DNA of 43,834 nt, from the NCBI GenBank assembly GCA_023406715.1, contig JAEXVC010000045.1:1-43834 (forward strand). The letters are read 5' to 3'. Of the stretch, positions 1 to 8,300 are shown piece by piece (the stretch's first letter is position 1; every line of letters starts with the position of its first letter). Made by a program: the position numbers and the translations under genes. Source of the DNA: Bacteroidota bacterium (lineage in GTDB: Bacteria; Bacteroidota; Bacteroidia; Bacteroidales; Tenuifilaceae). The notes beneath the pieces were generated by a model. That model saw only the letters and a program-made list of their open reading frames with translations, did no database searches and was not told the origin of the DNA.

Positions 1-634
1 TAGTGTTACTCTTGCAACATCTCACTTGCAGGAAGATTCGGTGCTAAAGGATTACTGTTATAATTCGCAGGTAAAGTTTTATCAGGGCGATCCTTTAGAT
101 GTTGTAAGGCGTTTTATTGACGTTGCAGAAAAGGAAAACTTAGATATTGTGGTTAGGCAAACGGCCGATAACGTTTTCATGTCCGACGAAATTCTTCAGC
201 AATTACTTTTGAGTCATTTTACCGTTGGGGCTGATTATACTACCGCAAAAGAGTTTGCATTGGGAACGAATTTCGAAATAATTAATCTAAGTGCCTTAAA
301 GATTGTAAAACACCATTTCCCCAATGCCGATTACTCTGAGTATATGACTTGGTACTTTAGAAATAATCCAGAGTACTTTATAATTAACATAGTTGAATTA
401 CCAGCCAATCTAGTGCGGAATTATCGATTAACATTAGATTATCCTGAGGATTTAGAGATGTTCAAATCAATGTTAGCAAAAATAACTAAAGGCAATGATG
501 CAGCACTACCCGAAATTTTTGAATTTCTTGATAAAAATCCGGATATAGCAAACATTAATCAAAATATGAATATTGTATATAAAACAGATAATTCATTAAT
601 TGAAACACTTAATAGAGTTACTAAAATAAAGTAA
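1..634 (+). CDS. SpsF/PseF-like cytidylyltransferase, 3' part of gene
   Basis: The reading frame is open from the window edge, so the N-terminus with the CTP-binding loop is missing and the TTG at 26 is internal. The visible residues follow the SpsF (COG1861) pattern: an ATS segment, then QGDPLDVVRRF where the family has RGxxxDVLxR, then VVRQTADN where it has VVRxTGDC, and RLTLDYPEDLEMF where it has RLTLDxPEDL near the end. Family members transfer CMP to a nonulosonic acid. PseG, a GNAT and PseI follow, which makes CMP-pseudaminic acid synthase (PseF role) the likely job. The last 50 or so residues are a variable tail. PseB and PseC would be expected upstream, outside the window. The family is well supported; the exact substrate is inferred from context. 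Confidence 0.82.
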   Translation, partial: SVTLATSHLQEDSVLKDYCYNSQVKFYQGDPLDVVRRFIDVAEKENLDIVVRQTADNVFMSDEILQQLLLSHFTVGADYTTAKEFALGTNFEIINLSALKIVKHHFPNADYSEYMTWYFRNNPEYFIINIVELPANLVRNYRLTLDYPEDLEMFKSMLAKITKGNDAALPEIFEFLDKNPDIANINQNMNIVYKTDNSLIETLNRVTKIK

Positions 635-645
635 TTGATTAGTAC

Positions 646-925
646 CGTCATTGCGAGGAGGAACGACGAAGCGATCTTATCTTTAAGGAAACAAATAGAT
701 TGCTTCGGGGAAAAACATCCCTCGCAATGACGAATGGATTACTGTAATTACGAGAAGGAAAGTCGAAGCAGTCCATTGCACTCCGTCATTGCGAGCGCAC
801 TTAGCGAAGCAATCTAAGGAAAGGGATTTTAGATTGCTTCAACCTGTAAAGCACTCAGTTTTTGATTGGTACCGTCATTGCGAGGAGGAACGATGAACAA
901 AAAAAACAGTTTTCGCAATGACTCG
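646..925. repeat. Array of CGTCATTGCGAG palindromic repeats
   Basis: This array fills most of the 374-bp gap between the cytidylyltransferase and pseG. Unit 1 (646-732) is a nearly complete imperfect palindrome: outer arms CGTCATTGCGAGG (646-658) and CCTCGCAATGACG (720-732), inner arms GAAGCGATCT (668-677) and AGATTGCTTC (697-706). A degenerate half unit lies around 744-775. A third unit starts at 783 and has inner arms but no right outer arm. A short unit at 873-922 keeps only the outer arms. The same element forms a second array at 8301-8668. It looks like a REP/MITE-type intergenic repeat that would form long hairpins in RNA. It has no coding sense. Confidence 0.85.
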
Positions 926-1008
926 TAAAACATATTGGTGTTGCAGAGTTCGCAAGTTCAGTTACTTCGAGGGAATAAAAAAGGTCATTATTAAAAACTA
1001 AATAGCAG

Positions 1009-2013
1009 TTGAGTGCTAAGAATAAAATATTAATCAGAGTCGATGGTAGTAACAAAATTGGCTTAGGCCATATTGTTAGAACGTTTGCATTAGCTCAAAT
1101 TCTTAACGAAAGTTATACTATTCAATTCTACTGTAAAGAAATACCCGAAAAACTAGAGAGCGAGATTGTTGAAAAGGGCTTTGGTGTTCAGAAAATTTTT
1201 AACGAGGAGCAGTTTTTTAGCCAAATTCAGCCAAATCATATAGTAGTTATTGATGGATATGAGTTTGACTCGGAATACATGAAACTACTTAAGGGCAAAG
1301 GCGCAAAGGTCGTAGTTATTGATGATTTGTGTAATATGCATTACTACGCCGATTTAATAATTAATCATTCACCCTCGGCCAATAAAGATAAATACGAAGC
1401 CCTACCCAATACAAAATTTGCACTTGGCTTAGATTACGCATTACTCCGGGAGAAATTCTTATTGCAAGCCACAAAACATCGAACCATAAAAAAAGTAAGC
1501 AATGTAATTGTTTGCTTTGGAGGAGCCGATCCTCAGAATTATACTTACGCAACACTTAAAGTATTGTCCCAGTTTAAGGGATTTAATAAAATAGTTGCAA
1601 TTGTGGGTTCTGGATATACTTTTGGTGAATCGTTGCTGGAACTTGCTGATTCCGATACTAGAATTCAGGTTAAACAATGCTTGAATGAGCAAGAAATGAT
1701 TAAGGAGATGTTGCAGGCTGAATTGGCTATTACTTCGGCAAGTGGTATTGCGCTAGAGGCTATCTGTTGTGGGTGTATTCCTTTAATTGGAATTACTGCA
1801 ATGAACCAGGAAAATTTTCATGATGCAATAGTAAAAAGGGTTTCTGTTAGAAGTTTTGGAAATAATATGGAGACTTTCCAATCGGAGAGTCTATTTGAAG
1901 CCTTAAAAGGAGTTAACCCTGATTTTTCAACTAAAATGGAGGTTCTAAGGCTTAAGATGGCCAGGGCACCTCAAAACTTAGTATCAATTTTTACAATTTT
2001 AAACAATGGTTAA
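1009..2013 (+). CDS. pseG: PseG: UDP-2,4-diacetamido-2,4,6-trideoxy-beta-L-altropyranose hydrolase
   Basis: PseG removes UDP from the diacetamido sugar made by PseB, PseC and PseH, giving the free sugar used by PseI. The N-terminus has the family signature RVDGSNKIGLGHIVR (residues 10-24), with His21 in the position of the catalytic histidine of the GT-B-like PseG family. FGGADP (170-175) and a glycine/serine-rich SASGIALEA segment near residue 245 are the expected nucleotide-binding elements. The 334-aa length is a little above the usual PseG length. The start is a TTG at 1009, because no ATG or GTG precedes the conserved RVDG motif in frame. It begins 84 bp after the palindromic repeat array, and its 3' end overlaps the next gene by 8 bp. 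Confidence 0.9.
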   Translation: MSAKNKILIRVDGSNKIGLGHIVRTFALAQILNESYTIQFYCKEIPEKLESEIVEKGFGVQKIFNEEQFFSQIQPNHIVVIDGYEFDSEYMKLLKGKGAKVVVIDDLCNMHYYADLIINHSPSANKDKYEALPNTKFALGLDYALLREKFLLQATKHRTIKKVSNVIVCFGGADPQNYTYATLKVLSQFKGFNKIVAIVGSGYTFGESLLELADSDTRIQVKQCLNEQEMIKEMLQAELAITSASGIALEAICCGCIPLIGITAMNQENFHDAIVKRVSVRSFGNNMETFQSESLFEALKGVNPDFSTKMEVLRLKMARAPQNLVSIFTILNNG

Positions 2014-2980
2014 ATATTTAAAACACTCAGAAATAAAGGACTTTGACATTAAACTTAAATTGTTTTTAAGCAAAGTACCTTTTGGTAGATTTTTATTAGA
2101 CAGAAAAATAGATAAAAATGGAGCCGTTGAACTTGAGTTTAACAATATTTTAAGATATGCCGATAAGGGAGAAATTTTTGCTGATCTGGACCATAATAAT
2201 GAGATAGTTGGCCTTATTGGTTTTCACTTTTCTGAATGGGACACCAATGTTTTTCTCAAAAGAATGGCCATTGTTCAATATTTTTTGGTTACGGAGACCA
2301 ATTTCGGTGAAGAGGAAGAAATAGTTGCTGAATTATTGAATAGTTTTCATACTTGGTCCAAAGCAAATAGCATAGATGTGGCTGTAACTAAACTAGATAC
2401 ACTGTATTTTACGCCAATATATATATTGCAACAGAACGGGTATGTGGTGTATGAGTGTGTTACTTACCGTACAATCGATAATTTAGAAAATTACAAAAAT
2501 ATAGGTAACGATGTAGAATTTAGGTTTGCCAATAAAAGCGATGATGATGCGTTAAAGAAAATTGCATTAAAAAATACATTTCCTAAATCACATTTTTACC
2601 TCGATCCAAACTTCGACCGTGCAAGAATTGAATTAATGTATTCTCAATGGATTGAAAATGCGCTAAACTCTAAACAAAAAATAGTTTTAATTGAGGAAGA
2701 TAAGCAAATTGCTGGAGTATTTATTTATGATATTGTAGATTATACCCAGCAATTGGGTAAAAAAATTGGGGTTTGGAAGTCGGCTTTTGTCGATAGTAAC
2801 TTTAGGGATAAAGGTGTTGGTTTTAGGCTTTTTAAGGCTACTCTTCAGGCCTGTATCAATGATGGGGTTGATTTGGTTGATACAAGCTTAGTGGAGAAGA
2901 ATATTATATCGCAAAGTTTTCACGATAAACTTGGGTTTAGACTTGTAAATACTCAGTACACATTACATAAGTGGTTTTAA
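2006..2980 (+). CDS. GNAT N-acetyltransferase, probable PseH-role enzyme
   Basis: The C-terminal half (about 165-324) is a GNAT domain. The acetyl-CoA-binding loop is visible as RDKGVG (267-272), matching the R/QxxGxG/A motif, and an SxxFHDKLGF segment lies close to the end. The N-terminal half (1-150) has a weaker GNAT-like pattern (VGLIGFHF, then LQQNGYVVYE), so this may be a tandem GNAT protein of the WecD type. Between PseG and PseI it sits where PseH would be. PseH acetylates the 4-amino group of UDP-4-amino-4,6-dideoxy-AltNAc. At 324 aa it is much longer than the roughly 160-180 aa of classical PseH, so the role comes from position and not from orthology. The ATG at 2006 overlaps pseG by 8 bp. 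Confidence 0.75.
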   Translation: MVKYLKHSEIKDFDIKLKLFLSKVPFGRFLLDRKIDKNGAVELEFNNILRYADKGEIFADLDHNNEIVGLIGFHFSEWDTNVFLKRMAIVQYFLVTETNFGEEEEIVAELLNSFHTWSKANSIDVAVTKLDTLYFTPIYILQQNGYVVYECVTYRTIDNLENYKNIGNDVEFRFANKSDDDALKKIALKNTFPKSHFYLDPNFDRARIELMYSQWIENALNSKQKIVLIEEDKQIAGVFIYDIVDYTQQLGKKIGVWKSAFVDSNFRDKGVGFRLFKATLQACINDGVDLVDTSLVEKNIISQSFHDKLGFRLVNTQYTLHKWF

Positions 2981-2990
2981 ATTGATTGCT

Positions 2991-4034
2991 ATGCAAAAAA
3001 TTGAAGGGATTCCAATAGGCATAAACCAGCCAGTTTTTATAATTGCGGAACTTTCTGCAAACCATAATGGTTCATTGCAAACAGCTATAGAAACCATTAA
3101 GGCTGCTAAGCGTGCAGGGGCAAATGCAATTAAGCTGCAAACCTATACGGCCGACACAATAACCCTTGATGCAAAAACCGATTATTTCAAACTTAAACAG
3201 GGGACAATATGGGATGGCAAGTATTTATACGATTTATACAAGGAGGCATACACTCCATGGGAGTGGCATCCAGTTTTGTTTGAAGCTGCAAGAAAAGAAG
3301 GATTAGTTTGTTTTTCCTCACCTTTCGATAATACTGCCGTTGACCTATTGGAATCGTTAAATGCACCTGCCTATAAAATTGCATCGTTCGAAATTACCGA
3401 TATTCCTTTAATAGAGTATGTGGCTAGTAAGGGTAAGCCTATAATTATTTCAACGGGTATTGCCGAACTACACGATATTGAATTGGCTGTTAACACCTGC
3501 CGAAGTGTGGGCAACAACCAAATTGTTTTACTAAAATGCACATCAAGTTATCCGGCTCCCATTGAGGAGGCCAATATAAAAATGATACCCGATATGGCTA
3601 ATCGTTTCGGAGTTCTTACTGGCTTATCGGATCATACAATGGGCATAACCGTTCCTGTGGCAGCAACTGTTTTAGGGGCACGGGTAATTGAGAAACATTT
3701 TATTTTAGACAGAAGCATAGGTGGCCCAGACTCTTCATTTTCGCTAAACGAGGCAGAGTTTACGGCAATGGTTAAGGCTGTACGTGAGGCCGAATTAGCA
3801 TTAGGAGAGGTTAACTACAATTTAACCGAAAAGCAAAGCAAAGGGCGAGAGTTTTCGCGATCACTCTTTGTGGCCGAGCGCATCAATAAGGGAGAAGTTT
3901 TTACCACACAAAATGTACGATCTGTAAGGCCGGGATATGGGCTACACCCGAAATTTTTAAAGGATATTTTAGGTAAGAAAGCAAAAGTTGATATTGAAAA
4001 AGGAACACCTTTGAAGGAAAACTTAATAGAGTAA
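2991..4034 (+). CDS. pseI: PseI: pseudaminic acid synthase
   Basis: PseI condenses 2,4-diacetamido-2,4,6-trideoxy-L-altrose with phosphoenolpyruvate to give pseudaminic acid. It belongs to the NeuB family. The TIM-barrel part begins with AELSANHNG (residues 19-27), and KLQTYTADT, LKCTSSYPAP, GLSDHTMG and EKHFILDRS follow in the expected order. The C-terminal SAF (antifreeze-like) domain occupies about residues 285-347 and contains SLFVAERINKGE and VRPGYGLHPKFL, typical of PseI more than of NeuB or LegI. The 347-aa length is normal. I prefer the ATG at 2991 to a TTG at 2982, because only M-Q-K-I precedes the usual N-terminal sequence. It lies 10 bp after the GNAT gene and 5 bp before the next gene. 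Confidence 0.95.
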   Translation: MQKIEGIPIGINQPVFIIAELSANHNGSLQTAIETIKAAKRAGANAIKLQTYTADTITLDAKTDYFKLKQGTIWDGKYLYDLYKEAYTPWEWHPVLFEAARKEGLVCFSSPFDNTAVDLLESLNAPAYKIASFEITDIPLIEYVASKGKPIIISTGIAELHDIELAVNTCRSVGNNQIVLLKCTSSYPAPIEEANIKMIPDMANRFGVLTGLSDHTMGITVPVAATVLGARVIEKHFILDRSIGGPDSSFSLNEAEFTAMVKAVREAELALGEVNYNLTEKQSKGREFSRSLFVAERINKGEVFTTQNVRSVRPGYGLHPKFLKDILGKKAKVDIEKGTPLKENLIE

Positions 4035-4039
4035 TTGCT

Positions 4040-4717
4040 ATGATCATAACAGACAGTTTAGGAGCTCCTCGAAAAGACAAAGAAATTATTTTCTTTCACG
4101 ACACTTGGCCTGCAATGGTATTTAACTTAATGCAAAATGAAAAAAAATATTATAATTTTATTTATACCCAAAAAGCCTTAGATACTGATGAGTTAAGAAG
4201 ACTGGTTGATATGAATCTGGATCTCTACGATAAAGATTTTGTTTTTATTCATATTGGAATAGTAGATTGTGTTAGAAGAGTCTTTTCAAAGAAAGCACTG
4301 AAGACTATAAGTATTATACCCGTGATAAGGGATGTTATTAATTTTATAGCAAGAAAATATCATAAAAAAATAACAAAACTATATAATGTAAATTATGTTC
4401 CTGTAGCAAGATTTAATTCCAATATCAATTACATTTTGAGTAAATTTAGTGAGTCCAAAAAAATATATATAATTCCAATAATACCAGCAGGTAGCATACA
4501 GCAATCAAAATCACATAAAGTTCAAGAACAAATATTATTATATAATAACTCCTTAAAAGAAATAGCAAATAATTTTAATAATGTTGAATATTTAGAGGGT
4601 ATTTATAAGTCTTTTTTCCCAATAGATGATAAAAATTATACTTCAGATGGATATCACATTAGTAAAAATGGACACATTATTATCTACAATTACCTCCAAA
4701 ATATAATTAACCAATGA
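4040..4717 (+). CDS. SGNH/GDSL-like hydrolase in the pse locus
   Basis: This 225-aa protein has the landmarks of the SGNH hydrolase fold. The nucleophile block is TDSLGAPR (residues 4-11, Ser6), a GIVDC segment stands in the place of the GxND block, and D203-G-Y-H206 near the C-terminus gives the Asp-His pair, followed by a typical KNGHxxI helix. No signal peptide or membrane segment is seen, so it is probably cytoplasmic. In glycan loci such proteins usually add or remove O-acetyl or other acyl groups. Here the substrate could be the pseudaminic acid or the repeat unit, which is inference. The gene is more AT-rich (many AAA, ATA and TAT codons) than its pse neighbours, as is the next one, which hints at recent exchange. 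It overlaps the flippase gene by 4 bp. Confidence 0.7.
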   Translation: MIITDSLGAPRKDKEIIFFHDTWPAMVFNLMQNEKKYYNFIYTQKALDTDELRRLVDMNLDLYDKDFVFIHIGIVDCVRRVFSKKALKTISIIPVIRDVINFIARKYHKKITKLYNVNYVPVARFNSNINYILSKFSESKKIYIIPIIPAGSIQQSKSHKVQEQILLYNNSLKEIANNFNNVEYLEGIYKSFFPIDDKNYTSDGYHISKNGHIIIYNYLQNIINQ

Positions 4718-5979
4718 TACAAAAGGTTTTTTCTTTTTCGAGGAAATTTAAAAGTGGTTTCTTTTATACCTTATCATCTTTATTGACCTCTATTGTTAAT
4801 ATCATTGCAGGTTTTCTGGTATTAAGATGGGTTGGCCCAGATGAAATGGGCATTTGGCAAGCATTGTTGATCATAAACACATATGCGGTTGTTGGCAATC
4901 TAGGAGTTACGACAGGTCTCGCAAGAGATTTTCCATACCTTTTAGGAAAGGGAGAATCCGAAAGAGCCATAAGCATGGCATCAACAGCTAAGGCCTTTAC
5001 TTTTTTTTGCTCAGTTATTAGTTTTATAATATTATTTATTTTATTAATATACTTTATATTAGTAAATCCTCAAAGTTTAACATTTATTTTATCATTAACT
5101 GCAACTATTTTAATTTTAACTATAAACTTTTATAAAGATTTTGTAATAACTCTTTTTAGAACTAATAAGGCTTTCAATAAGTTATCGGTTGTTTATTTAA
5201 TACAATCAATTATTTCTATTGTTCTTTTAATTTTAATATTCAAATTTCATTATTATGGGTTTATTATTTATAATGTTTTAGTTTCTTTTATTTCGTTAAT
5301 ATTATTATCAATAATTTCTCCATTTAAAATTAAGAATGAATTTAACAGGAGTAATTGGATTTCATTGGTTAAAACAGGATTTCCGCTATTTTTAATGTCA
5401 TATCTTTTTGGAGTATCTAAAAGTTTTATAAAGTTCGCTATTTTATATTTTGGAGGAATTCAGTTACTTGGTTTGTTTGCTCCAGTATTTGCAATTCGAA
5501 ATGGAATTAATACTTTACCTAAAGTTATATCGCAATATCTTTATCCAAAATTTTCATATAAATATGGTGTGACGGGAGATCAATCTTTATTATGGAAACC
5601 TGCCAGAAACATTTCTTTTTTATTATTAATAGGATTGTTAATTGTAATATTACCCATATATTATTATATGCCAGAGATTATTGGTACTTTTTTTCCAAAA
5701 TATTTTGATAGTGTTTTTCCTTCAAGACTTTCACTACTGTCGGGTATTGCATTTAGTGCATTTATTGGAGTTTTTGTGTTAAACAGCGTAAAAGGATATA
5801 AGGAAAGGTTGATAATAACAGTAACGTATATTTGTCTTTCTGCTATTTTACCATTTGGTTTACCTTTTTTCTTTACTGATAAAATTTCAGCGCTAGCATG
5901 GTCAATCTTGCTGATTGATGTAATATACTTTATCGTTGCCTACATAATAACCCGAAAGAAATTGTTAAGTAATGCCTAA
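4714..5979 (+). CDS. Polysaccharide flippase (Wzx/MATE-like, MOP superfamily)
   Basis: The 421-aa protein has about twelve hydrophobic segments and no long soluble region, as expected for an oligosaccharide flippase of the MOP superfamily. The first helix pair contains the usual GFFYTLSSLLTS and FLVLRWVGPDEMGIWQA pattern, which matches the family's LxxxxLGPxxYGxW motif. Its role would be to move the undecaprenyl-linked repeat unit across the inner membrane. The polymerase/ligase gene three positions downstream completes a Wzx/Wzy-type set. It overlaps both neighbours (4 bp upstream, 8 bp downstream), so translation is probably coupled. Substrate specificity cannot be read from the sequence. 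Confidence 0.88.
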   Translation: MIQKVFSFSRKFKSGFFYTLSSLLTSIVNIIAGFLVLRWVGPDEMGIWQALLIINTYAVVGNLGVTTGLARDFPYLLGKGESERAISMASTAKAFTFFCSVISFIILFILLIYFILVNPQSLTFILSLTATILILTINFYKDFVITLFRTNKAFNKLSVVYLIQSIISIVLLILIFKFHYYGFIIYNVLVSFISLILLSIISPFKIKNEFNRSNWISLVKTGFPLFLMSYLFGVSKSFIKFAILYFGGIQLLGLFAPVFAIRNGINTLPKVISQYLYPKFSYKYGVTGDQSLLWKPARNISFLLLIGLLIVILPIYYYMPEIIGTFFPKYFDSVFPSRLSLLSGIAFSAFIGVFVLNSVKGYKERLIITVTYICLSAILPFGLPFFFTDKISALAWSILLIDVIYFIVAYIITRKKLLSNA

Positions 5980-7030
5980 AAGAAATATAGAATCGTTATT
6001 TTTGGTTCGCACCCCACTTCAATTTCTAATAAGTGTTGAGGCAAAGGAGCATTTTGGCGTAAACGCTGAAAGTAGTTACTTGGTTTTATTTACAGACTTT
6101 TTGCCAAGTTTAAACCAAATACAAAACAATCTTGATGTATCTAACTGGGGCGGGTTTACAAATCTGTTTTATGCAATAAGAAAAAAGGGTGGTATTAAAG
6201 TTGTTTTTCAAAAACTTCTGGGTTTCTTTAAGTTGATTTTATTGCTAAGAAAATTTAGAAATGTTGAGAATATATTTGTAGGGCATATCGACGATGTTTG
6301 GATGCGTTTTTTCTTACGACGAATAAAGGCAAAAAAGATTATTTTATTGGAAGATGGCGTTGCTACACTTCAAATAGCAATGCGTCGATTAAATACAAAC
6401 AATTTACATTATTTCCCTGGACAGGCAAAAATAGTAAAGAATGGGTTTTTTAAAAACACAGTCTTTGAAGACTATATTCTCGGGAACCAAGACATTATTT
6501 TACCCTCAATAACTTTTTTTACAGCGTACGAAAAAATCCAAATAAATAGTTTCGATAATGTTGAGGCCAATACATTTCATTATCTTTATTCAAATAGGAA
6601 CAAAACACAGGAAATAATCAATGAAGTCTGGTTTGTTGGTCAACCACTAGTTGAAAGAAAACTTGTATCGAAAAATGATTTTATTGAAATGCTTAATACA
6701 ATCAAAACAAAATATGGCGATAAATATGATTATTGTTACATTATTCATCGCTCTGAAAAGTATCCTGAATTTATAAATGATTTAGGTTTTAAGGTTATAT
6801 CGTTCGAAAATCCATTGGAGATAGTTGTAACTCGAAGCAAAGAGATCCCCGCAATAATTGGTTCTGTAAACTCTGCTGCATTGATGAACATCTGGAAATT
6901 ATATAGAAATATGAATATTAAGTTTTTTTATTCAAATATTTCGAAAGAATTTATATCAAAAAATGAAACTTATTCGAGAATAATAAACTACTATAAGAGC
7001 AATACAGATATGGATTATATTGAAATTTAA
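5972..7030 (+). CDS. GT52/polysialyltransferase-like glycosyltransferase (candidate pseudaminyltransferase)
   Basis: The N-terminus FLVRTPLQFLIS (residues 10-21) and the LLEDG motif (125-129) match the GT-B fold sialyltransferases of CAZy GT52 and the bacterial polysialyltransferases. In these the first motif opens the N-terminal Rossmann domain and the E/D-D/E-G motif is near the active site. A basic segment (RKKGGIKVVFQK) and a C-terminal sequence IIHRSEKYPE with the general acid/His region follow, then GSVNSAALMN. Such enzymes use CMP-activated nonulosonic acids. In a locus that encodes CMP-pseudaminic acid synthesis it is the best candidate for the transferase that adds pseudaminic acid. 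Length is 352 aa, with no signal peptide or membrane anchor. The family call is by motif only, and the donor is inferred. Confidence 0.65.
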   Translation: MPKRNIESLFLVRTPLQFLISVEAKEHFGVNAESSYLVLFTDFLPSLNQIQNNLDVSNWGGFTNLFYAIRKKGGIKVVFQKLLGFFKLILLLRKFRNVENIFVGHIDDVWMRFFLRRIKAKKIILLEDGVATLQIAMRRLNTNNLHYFPGQAKIVKNGFFKNTVFEDYILGNQDIILPSITFFTAYEKIQINSFDNVEANTFHYLYSNRNKTQEIINEVWFVGQPLVERKLVSKNDFIEMLNTIKTKYGDKYDYCYIIHRSEKYPEFINDLGFKVISFENPLEIVVTRSKEIPAIIGSVNSAALMNIWKLYRNMNIKFFYSNISKEFISKNETYSRIINYYKSNTDMDYIEI

Positions 7031-7036
7031 CATTAA

Positions 7037-8287
7037 ATGCAAAAATTAATTAATACATATAATCAATCTAAATATTATAGATACTTAATTCTATTGGCAT
7101 TAAGTATACCCGTAATTAATGTGATTGCAACAATAGCAGTTGGACATATTACTGGAGGTATTATAAATCCTGGTACTTTGCGAGCAATAATTATTTATTT
7201 AATGTTTATTTATATTTTTAATAAAGGGTTGCCAAGTAATCGCTTAGTTCTACCTACTTACCTGTCAATTATTGCTCTGTTTTTTTCAACTCTGCTTTCG
7301 TCCGATTTTACAACTTCATTCTATATTTATTTACGCTTTGTAATAACATCAATGCTGTTTGTTGTTGGTTACTATGCAGTTAAAACAACTCATATTCTTG
7401 CCCGCTTAAATAGAGTTATTGTTTTTGTTTTGGCAATTCAGTTGATCTATATTGTATTAGCCAATGTTTTTAAGTTTGGGACATCGGATTATCTTGAGGG
7501 ATCTTTCTACTTTGGCGAAACTGGTGTTAATATTACCAAGGAGATGGTAATTGCTGTGTTTATAGCACCCATATTCTTCATACTTGAAAAAAATAAAAGG
7601 GTTAAAATATTTGCAGCATTACTTTTTATTGCATCCCTTGTTATTATTTTAATTGGATTGAAGCGAGCAGCTCTTTTATCCGTAGGTGCTGGAGTGTTAA
7701 TATATTTTTGGTTTAGTCCTCGTAAATTTAAGTCTATAAGAATAATTGTATTGGGGTTTCTTTTTATGGCTTTACTATCGCCATATTTTATTAACATTGT
7801 TCAGGAGCGTTACGAGGCTCGTAGCAAAAAGGTAAGTATGAGTTATGAGGAGTTGGATGAGGATGAAGGTCGTGTTCAGGAAATTGAAATTGTATGGCAA
7901 AACTTTTTGGAAAAGAACACATTTGGGAAACTTCTCGGTAGTAATCCCTTTTTGTCAAAGCAGGATTATTTTGGAATAAACCGGATTATCCATGTTGATT
8001 ATTTGAGTTTGCTTGATGGCGGTGGCATTATTGGTTTGTTGCTGTATATGTGGGTTTACTTTGCTATTTTTATGCATATACTAATGTACTCATCGGCAAT
8101 AAAGCAAACTGAATTTTGGGGTGAATTAAAAACAGTTGGTATTACACTAATTGTAATACAGCTTATTATGGGGTTGGCTGGTACAATCATTGGCATAGGA
8201 TTGCGTGGGCTATCGTTAATGTACCTAGGGGCTATTTGTGGGGTGTTGCATAGGCAATACCTGGTTCAAAAGGCACAGAACAAGTAG
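7037..8287 (+). CDS. O-antigen polymerase/ligase family membrane protein (Wzy/WaaL-like)
   Basis: This is a 416-aa polytopic membrane protein with about ten hydrophobic segments. Between residues 250 and 315 there is one larger polar periplasmic stretch, running from the SKKVSMSYEEL segment to NPFLSKQDY and the INRIIHVDYLSLL loop. The GLKRAALLSVGAGVL segment before it and the D-Y-L-x-L-L-D-G-G-G-I-I-G-L motif after it are typical of the O-antigen ligase/polymerase (Wzy_C) family. It would polymerise or ligate the repeat unit exported by the flippase two genes upstream. Wzy and WaaL cannot be separated by sequence; the locus position favours Wzy. It starts 6 bp after the GT52-like gene and is the last gene before the second palindromic repeat array. 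Confidence 0.82.
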   Translation: MQKLINTYNQSKYYRYLILLALSIPVINVIATIAVGHITGGIINPGTLRAIIIYLMFIYIFNKGLPSNRLVLPTYLSIIALFFSTLLSSDFTTSFYIYLRFVITSMLFVVGYYAVKTTHILARLNRVIVFVLAIQLIYIVLANVFKFGTSDYLEGSFYFGETGVNITKEMVIAVFIAPIFFILEKNKRVKIFAALLFIASLVIILIGLKRAALLSVGAGVLIYFWFSPRKFKSIRIIVLGFLFMALLSPYFINIVQERYEARSKKVSMSYEELDEDEGRVQEIEIVWQNFLEKNTFGKLLGSNPFLSKQDYFGINRIIHVDYLSLLDGGGIIGLLLYMWVYFAIFMHILMYSSAIKQTEFWGELKTVGITLIVIQLIMGLAGTIIGIGLRGLSLMYLGAICGVLHRQYLVQKAQNK

Positions 8288-8300
8288 GTTTGATATCGTC

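Noticed and set aside
855..1055. Open reading frame on the - strand through the first repeat array
   Set aside because: It is made of repeat DNA and the pseG start, with no recognisable domain. It is a chance frame.
2982..2990. TTG start for pseI at 2982
   Set aside because: It would add only three residues. The ATG at 2991 fits the family N-terminus better.
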